A stretch of DNA of 64,000 nucleotides, taken from assembly GCF_012641475.1 (NCBI RefSeq), contig NZ_JABAIL010000006.1:372001-436000 (forward strand), in the 5' to 3' direction. The translations under genes and the position numbers were made by a program. Numbering within the stretch: position 1 is the first letter of the stretch; every line of letters begins with the position of its first letter. Shown in pieces: positions 60,801 through 64,000 of the stretch. The DNA is from Flammeovirga agarivorans. Its GTDB lineage: Bacteria; Bacteroidota; Bacteroidia; Cytophagales; Flammeovirgaceae. The notes under the pieces are model-generated. The model was not told the origin of the DNA, did not search any database, and saw only the letters and a list, made by a program, of their open reading frames with translations.

Positions 60801-62957
60801 ACTCTAATGGTCGATAACACCAACATTAGTGGACTAAAAGTAGAATGGTCTGGTGATTCGTTTATTGGAGATCCTAATGGTTTATCCATTGTTGTTAACC
60901 AAGCTGGCGTTTATTACGCCACAGTCACAGACTTAAATAATCCTCTTTTATGTTCTAGAACAGAGATGATCAACGTTGAGGCATATCCTGTTCCACAATT
61001 GAACCTAAAAGATACCACTGTTTGTTCTGTAGATCTTCCTGCTGAACTTATCGCAGAGGATCCTGAACATGAACCTGGAGTGCAATATAGATGGTACAAT
61101 ATTGATGATCCATCAACAGTATTAAGTACTGATGGAATATACTATGCTGAAAGAGCGGGTGTATATGCTGTAGAAGCCTTTAATGAAAATTCAGGTTGTA
61201 GTAATTTGGATACCGCCAGAGTTCAAGTAGACCATACGCCTACATTCAAAATTTTAGGCTACGATGCACCAACTTGTGATGAAACAGTTAGGCTTTACCT
61301 CGATAAAACACCTTCAGATTCTGTACAAGTAATTTGGTACAAAGACAATATCGAATGGGTTGTAGATCAATATGAAGTAACAGTCTTTGAAAGTGGAGCA
61401 TATAGAGTGACGATGACCAATATTACGAAGCCAACACAATGTGCTTCTGAACAGATCATCAACATTTGGTTAAATGAGAAACCAACGGTTACCGTTAATG
61501 ATATCGAGACTTGTCAGGATGCAGAAGATGCACTTCTTCGCGCTTCTATTAATATTGTAGACGAGCAAAATAGATACGAATACCAATGGTATAATATCTA
61601 TCAACCCGATGATGTATTATTTAACGGTATTACATTCCCTGTAAGTGAAACAGGAGATTATTTTGTTCATGTTATCGATACTAAATCTGGCTGTCTTGTG
61701 GCGTCAGATACTGCTACTGCCATCTTAAATGCATTACCTACATTTAGTATTGGAGGTTACGATGGTCCAATCTGTGCCAAAAGTACTATTTTAAGTATTG
61801 AGGACAGAAGTTTAGTGGGCATACGTTCAGAGTGGTTCTTAGAAGACGAACTTATTGCAACGAATATCCAAAGTTATCAAATAGATCGAAGTGGACGTTA
61901 TCAGATTATTCTAACAGATACAACGAAAGAGACGAATTGTACATACCAACAAGAAGTTCAAGTAGTATTGAATGATTTCCCTGAGTTAAGTATTAATGAC
62001 AATGAGGATACTCTTCAAGTCTGTAAAGGAGAAACCTTTGAGTTATTCTATCAGTCTGATAGAACCGTGGATGTTGAATGGAGTACCGGAGAAACAACTG
62101 CGTTAATTCAACCAGAAGCTACGGTTAGTCAATGGTATTCTATTGTAGCGACTGACAAGAATGGGTGTCAAAGTGAAGCCAGTATTTATGTCAATGTTCA
62201 AGAAGTGGTTATTGAACTTCCAGAGACAGCATTAATCTGTGCAAATGGAGATGATACTGAAATTGCTGTTGACCCTGGCTACAAAACCTACCGTTGGGAA
62301 AATGAACTTGGTACAGTGGTTTCACAATCCAATATCCTTTCTACAAATATCACTGGGACTTATACTTTATATGTAAGTAATGAATTAGGTTGTTCTATTG
62401 AAAAGTCAATCACACTTAACGGTGTGGATGACCTTACTTTAGAAGCAACTAATTACCCAACTATTTGTGATGATGATGAGTCCGCTACCATTCAAGTAAC
62501 CGAAGGGTTTAAGTATTATTTCTGGGAAGGTTCTAGTGTTTCAACAGGACCGACTTATGAAGCTTATGAGCTAGGTACTTATGAGGTTGTAGCAGTGACA
62601 GAAGCAGGTTGTGAGTATGTATTACAAATAGATGTCACTAACTGCTGTGGGCCTGAAATTGATATGTTGGAGTCTGATAAAGGCAAAACTATTGTCTTCA
62701 CCCCTCACTCTACCCCTGGAGAAAACGACTTGTTCAAATTAGAATATAAATATGTAGATAGTTTCGAGATGAGAATTTATTCTCGTTGGGGTAATGAAGT
62801 ATTCTACACAACCAATCCAGAAGATGCTTGGGATGGTAAATTCTCTGGAAAACCTGCTCCATCTGATATCTATCAAGTAATTATCAATTACACTGGATGT
62901 TTTGAGGGTGGCGTCAAACAAGAACAAGAAGTCATTCAACTTTACCTAGCAGATTAA
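51855..62957 (+). CDS. Giant SprB-like surface protein: SBBP repeats, Ig/PKD arrays, T9SS type B C-terminal domain
   Basis: The 3700-residue protein has a signal peptide (MNFKCNYLILCSIVFSFFAPVHAQ). Residues about 40-440 are SBBP-type propeller repeats (GNIFITGITESDN, DVYVTKFNSNGSVNWATYFG). An Ig-like domain and a long Cys-rich Ig/PKD-like array follow. Six PKD domains cover about 2250-2690 (WDFGDG, WDFGNG, WNFGDG, WDMGDG, WDFGDG, WEFEDG). Three repeats of about 165 residues carry a GYD-x-P-x-C motif near 2966, 3131 and 3297. The last about 105 residues are a gliding-motility-type (type B) T9SS domain (FTPHSTPGENDLFKLEYK, IYSRWGNEVF, WDGKFSGKPAPSDIYQV). A PorP/SprF gene follows 1 bp later. Likely a cell-surface adhesin of the SprB kind; motility itself is not shown. 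Confidence 0.9.
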   Translation: MNFKCNYLILCSIVFSFFAPVHAQFPSDGHTENDPRKVVDVKNASYYGYVGDEEIRDIAIGSDGSIYLIGKTSSDTNIASSGAHQESINGEANTGLSDAFLVKMDEKGTTRLWSTYYGNADADEGNAIALHNDDVYIVGTKSDQAFLAKFSSEGALIWEKTFGTATTSNGIDISITNTQIFVMGHYFGGSTNNAFVTSFDFNGQLIKEQTIEGDVQFLSNMTTDNTNVYITGYLYDDTKFPSSSGQITLSSDGFVAKVNNNNTFEWARNFSTSFKDEPIQIEYNSNQLYVAGQTKKSISIVKIDQFSGNENKTLVDNYGGSKVETVQGLTIDSKGNIFITGITESDNLISSSSNVIYQDKFGGEKDVYVTKFNSNGSVNWATYFGHTATDEGLCIALNSKDAIYTAGMASSHENIATDDAYDRDYNGARDGFFSEFHDLYITKDPKKQKVGYGESAQFTAKAEGSIINNDIEYQWYYKPKGGNSWSKVTTSANANSTTLEILNCDESHAGFYKCVAYSETVGQVVHTYQAELEVITITVSDGNFCLDGTSTLTTVDFSGNPDVTDVTYTWTASPSATAGLPSNTNSSSIEVHPTYAGEYTYSVVVDYTENGEVSQLAVSADLTVLPIPHVDATNLKTAFCSNEETNIVLETIFQYDINDDDPNNRQDNNNWKNDPTRVINYTWTVNDNSNVIGYENGNINSTTNSTVNAIKHVLINTSKTDQKVTYNIGVSLTDGCPTDPPVDIIVYASPEVDAGEDLTLCEGDEKVLLTGFTPSDGVWSGDGIVQNGNDYYFDPQMTGTGEYTLTLTATDANACNNSDTRKVTVNPLPTFTAQAVAPQICSEDNSEITLEAINSPNITYRWIVKDITNVAGATDGEATVTDGLYTIQQKLTNSSYVIGSVTYDITPVSDGCEGLPKEVTIEVNPTPTLAPIDAIELCSDIEESISLTGDVANTTFYWEVIENNGNLVVSDGSSTTLWKLKIENKTYQTQVVKYRIYTEYNGCLGDEQEVIVTVQPHVDFTIDNQLPEFCSGENASVDVSSDIINAPIYYSWKVTNQSPSFTMSQYDGSIIANDGNSTALFQELIINNTNQDQTVIVEVTSSANNCDGEKHNFSVVVHPTPVAEIITTGTPIEICGDANLLLEANTDHSLSGTTYQWLLDDVEITGAINPTYTATTAGRYTIQVSYKGCTSTSDYFEIIQASDVQAVITPLAKSEFCYDEDINVIISSQNTADDYIWYKDNVEITRGSNEITATEAGVYKLITIDGGGCTSIPDEVSLTVLPKPTVIISADESVFCIGDVISTNFTASTSGESGSFQWLKEDDISKKFVDIPGETNANYNGTEIGNYQLRFTTTEGCIVYSNILSISHHPIVISDAGDDQTVCQESTISIGSTAIANYTYTWKALTENAPNLSDISSANPTVLPTLTTMADTFEYEVTVTDVNTGCQNTDRVEVVVAPLPIVSIDFSNKVVWCGNEDINTELTANISNLSDLVDVEYLWTDEKGTLLGTDETITVTSVGEYQLEVKTNNDCIASTKITVTQYDEQAPVVLIDDVQVEDKEICDGESVVLKVTPYDNNLTYTWVNENDDPVGNGETINVSKAGSYKVNVTIGEGCNETSDAVDIIIKELPVATISTTNATDYCLGEPINVSINTNETDMDTYQWYKDGVIINGANDKVLIATTAGSYTLIVTKNGCTSIMTDPIVIKEHNYPTATIAADQLSFCDGQEISALLTAESDITVAYQWQKEDNSGNFQDITGATSKTYTAKTVGQYKVVVTSINGCQTGSEAKEVKQIDLPSVAITITHGAPVICENDFAELSLPQDPSFIYTWFKDGIEIQGENEYRLVVTTSGNYHAKVEQSTGNGNVSCEAETDVVEITVQPLPTLVITDPGNICQFSSKTMVVTRNPDDISEGDIVLEEWSGTDITTEGIFTPSQGNTTYTLTYKYQFKYNGAISSCEQTASIDVFVDELPQLDLSTVPTNFCNTDSDINLDQYGPFTSSDGLGQWSGKGVSGNIFNPSKAVLENGGAVGIIELTYTFISDTGCESKTSIQVNINNPEDVTAGLEQEMCIGDETLVMQGAAPSGGVWSVETAGATIEADGTFKPETSGEFTVVYTVGSGSCRVEDKKVITVHEMPVIDAGNNIEVCLNDPAFDLRAKTSAIYIDSNEEEWSGQGIVDDENIIFDPESVGIGNYEITFTSKNPTTGCTTIDQVWVRVTPLATPDFTLATDAAYCVNTEAVFINNTSDVPGHTVSYRWDFGDGSGSTEKDGYHTFTSVTETIDVTLYAITDKGCETSITKTIQIVESPAALFTMTYDPSGCTPLNVVFDNQSEGYAMNYRWDFGNGIISSDEHPSPITYINEGLNDTTYYVTLTVNNICGTSVFTDSIKVKALPIVDFIVSKDTICADEVAEMYNFTQGIATKYEWNFGDGTPIFTTTEKGLIEHAYTNESSEFITRTISLTAFSDCGSTVMSKNVVVKPKELHALFNVTPQSGCEGTAVNITSNQLLGQNKIVWDMGDGTIIEDSIALQYVYEEAGNYTITMSINNGCHSDSYTQNVDIKTSPEVDFEMVDAICITEGLQVTNTSNSSYTYYWDFGDGETYNGYTPPVKFYSTTGPFTVRLTATDPVIGCSRTISKEVEIYAIPTASFNVPDQICGGEETTLTSTSENVISYLWEFEDGQIFTSAAVTTEITYSQNVTLTVTNENNCQDQNTQFVIVTGTPIPEDALPDSLNICISGSEQVCVDPIIGATVYWTKDGNRLTEDNELCVTADEAGDYVLVAIDENTGCTFTDTLKVNKYQLHLPQDGVFCDTDDSNVICPEFDIELPNKSDFSYQWTNRNTGEQVTSECLPTVGMSVGLQSWDLTVVDDKGCTLSGNTEFYIVKELVANVEDKELCDDGEPVYLIAQDLSHYDWATYRWWSISDPSTIIGTDGTLLIEKNGRYVAEITDTRSGCVVLDTARVTVYPTPEFSIIGYDGPLCNSMDTLMVDNTNISGLKVEWSGDSFIGDPNGLSIVVNQAGVYYATVTDLNNPLLCSRTEMINVEAYPVPQLNLKDTTVCSVDLPAELIAEDPEHEPGVQYRWYNIDDPSTVLSTDGIYYAERAGVYAVEAFNENSGCSNLDTARVQVDHTPTFKILGYDAPTCDETVRLYLDKTPSDSVQVIWYKDNIEWVVDQYEVTVFESGAYRVTMTNITKPTQCASEQIINIWLNEKPTVTVNDIETCQDAEDALLRASINIVDEQNRYEYQWYNIYQPDDVLFNGITFPVSETGDYFVHVIDTKSGCLVASDTATAILNALPTFSIGGYDGPICAKSTILSIEDRSLVGIRSEWFLEDELIATNIQSYQIDRSGRYQIILTDTTKETNCTYQQEVQVVLNDFPELSINDNEDTLQVCKGETFELFYQSDRTVDVEWSTGETTALIQPEATVSQWYSIVATDKNGCQSEASIYVNVQEVVIELPETALICANGDDTEIAVDPGYKTYRWENELGTVVSQSNILSTNITGTYTLYVSNELGCSIEKSITLNGVDDLTLEATNYPTICDDDESATIQVTEGFKYYFWEGSSVSTGPTYEAYELGTYEVVAVTEAGCEYVLQIDVTNCCGPEIDMLESDKGKTIVFTPHSTPGENDLFKLEYKYVDSFEMRIYSRWGNEVFYTTNPEDAWDGKFSGKPAPSDIYQVIINYTGCFEGGVKQEQEVIQLYLAD

Positions 62958-62958
62958 C

Positions 62959-64000
62959 ATGAAAAAGTTATTTATATATTTAATGTTTATGGGGATGTTT
63001 GTTTATCAGACATCCCATGCTCAGTCTCCTCTTTTTTCTCAATACAATACCTCTAATTTGTATACCAACCCAGCTACGGTAGGTATGACGGGAAGTCCCT
63101 TTGTAGGGAAAATGGGAGTTAGAGACCAATGGAGTAACCTTGATGGTGGATACCAAACGCAATATGCAAGCTTTGAAATGAATACCTTACAAAAATTGAA
63201 TGTAGGTTTTCTCGCTTCCAATGATATTGCAGGACACAATGGATTAAATACCATCAACTTATCTGGAGTGATCGGTTATGTTATACCGTTGAATAAGCCA
63301 AAACGTATGTACCATGGTAACTTATCTAAAACCTGGTATTTACAACCGGCCTTACAGCTTGGTATTATTAATAAAGCGATCCGTTCACAATACAAAAATA
63401 TTGATGATATCAATGATGGAACACCTACTCAGAATCTCAACGGGCTTTCAGATTGGTTTCCTGAATTAGGGTTTGGCTTATTAGTGACCAATAAAGAAAC
63501 ATGGTTTGGAGTGGCTGCCCATCACCTTTTCCAAACAGGAGAAGAAGTCGATGATATCAATAATGTTCTTTTACCGCCAGATGTTAGATATACGGTTCAT
63601 GGTGGAATCTTAAAAGAGTTAAGCAGCAATGATGTTAGTGTAGGTGGTAGTTTTATTTTGAGGGTCCAAGCAGGAATCTATCAAAGTGATTTTACTGTAA
63701 ATGCCTCTAAAACGATGTTGTATAAAAACAACCAAATTACCATTGGTGGCTCTTTGGGCTATAGAACATTTATCGATTCACAACAAGAATCAAATAGAGA
63801 TGCTATTATTATCGGTACCTCTGTACGTTTCAATAATTTTGAGTTCGGTTATTCTTATGATTATACCATTTCCAATCTTACTCAAAATACAATGGGCACG
63901 AATGAGTATTCGATTGTTATTTACCCATCTTGGGATAAAAAGAAAAAATGGGAGGATAAATACAAGAAACGAAACCATGTCTCTTGTCCTAGTGTAGCTG
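62959..64000 (+). CDS. PorP/SprF-family T9SS outer-membrane protein, 3' end cut by window edge
   Basis: The ATG at 62959 opens a frame with no stop to the right edge (347 codons). A signal peptide (MKKLFIYLMFMGMFVYQTSHAQ) is followed by the family signature SPLFSQYNTSNLYTNPATVG and RDQWSNLDGGYQT. A beta-barrel of the PorP/SprF type follows with LGFGLLVTNKETWFGVAAHH and a DVRYTVHGGI segment. The last visible residues (RNHVSCPSV) resemble the usual C-terminus, so little is missing. SprF-type proteins are known partners for secretion of type B T9SS cargo; this one starts 1 bp after the giant gene and should serve it. Confidence 0.92.
   Translation, partial: MKKLFIYLMFMGMFVYQTSHAQSPLFSQYNTSNLYTNPATVGMTGSPFVGKMGVRDQWSNLDGGYQTQYASFEMNTLQKLNVGFLASNDIAGHNGLNTINLSGVIGYVIPLNKPKRMYHGNLSKTWYLQPALQLGIINKAIRSQYKNIDDINDGTPTQNLNGLSDWFPELGFGLLVTNKETWFGVAAHHLFQTGEEVDDINNVLLPPDVRYTVHGGILKELSSNDVSVGGSFILRVQAGIYQSDFTVNASKTMLYKNNQITIGGSLGYRTFIDSQQESNRDAIIIGTSVRFNNFEFGYSYDYTISNLTQNTMGTNEYSIVIYPSWDKKKKWEDKYKKRNHVSCPSVA

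Noticed and set aside
51855-62957. Giant frame as an assembly artefact or fused genes
   Set aside because: One continuous frame with consistent Ig/PKD composition, a signal peptide at the start and a T9SS domain at the end; this is normal for SprB-like proteins.

Overview
The window looks like chromosomal DNA of a marine, polysaccharide-degrading member of the Bacteroidota. It is AT-rich with A-rich ribosome-binding regions, and it carries SusC/SusD outer-membrane pairs, formylglycine-type sulfatases, very large secreted glycoside hydrolases with type IX secretion (T9SS) C-terminal signals, and an SprB-like giant protein followed by a PorP/SprF-family gene. A Flammeovirga-like Cytophagales genus is my best guess; this is inference, since no rRNA or housekeeping marker is present. 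No tRNA, rRNA, CRISPR array or insertion sequence was recognised.

Region 1 (1-26512, all minus strand) is one polysaccharide-utilisation locus (PUL). In transcription order it holds: a lipoprotein sulfatase and a soluble sulfatase (terminator after them); a small secreted double zinc-ribbon protein (terminator); a GH2 beta-galactosidase, a stand-alone LamG-like protein, a 1506-residue clan GH-A hydrolase and a non-catalytic cadherin-like protein (terminator); a GH71/GH99-like hydrolase; a second clan GH-A hydrolase (terminator); then SusC, SusD and a second SusC-like receptor that runs off the left edge. Both clan GH-A enzymes look like GH51/arabinofuranosidase relatives with an unusual FGDG-containing insertion. 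The larger one also has an NPCBM (CBM51-like) module. With GH2 and two sulfatases, the likely substrate is a sulfated galactan or arabinogalactan of algal origin (inference). A LamG-like module and a small helical FIVAR-like module recur across several proteins of the locus. A C-rich motif lies 75-100 bp upstream of four transcription-unit heads.

Region 2 (26958-40870) is mixed housekeeping and regulatory content: a C45-type Ntn acyltransferase/hydrolase and a ThrE-type amino-acid exporter, an AlkA-like DNA glycosylase, an AraC regulator / small membrane protein / SDR operon, a WYL regulator, a TRM11-like RNA methyltransferase, a LuxR-type regulator, a lipoprotein, two small beta-barrel proteins, a DUF808 membrane protein and a haloalkane-dehalogenase-like hydrolase. 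A 59-codon ORF at 41015-41194 looks like the truncated front end of a membrane protein.

Region 3 (41726-51266) has a plus-strand SusC-SusD-lipoprotein operon with no enzymes. It meets a minus-strand, SusD-less TonB-dependent receptor across a strong bidirectional terminator. Region 4 (51855-64000) is an 11.1-kb gene for a 3700-residue SprB-like surface protein (SBBP propeller repeats, Ig/PKD arrays, type B T9SS C-terminal domain) and its adjacent PorP/SprF-family partner, cut by the right edge.
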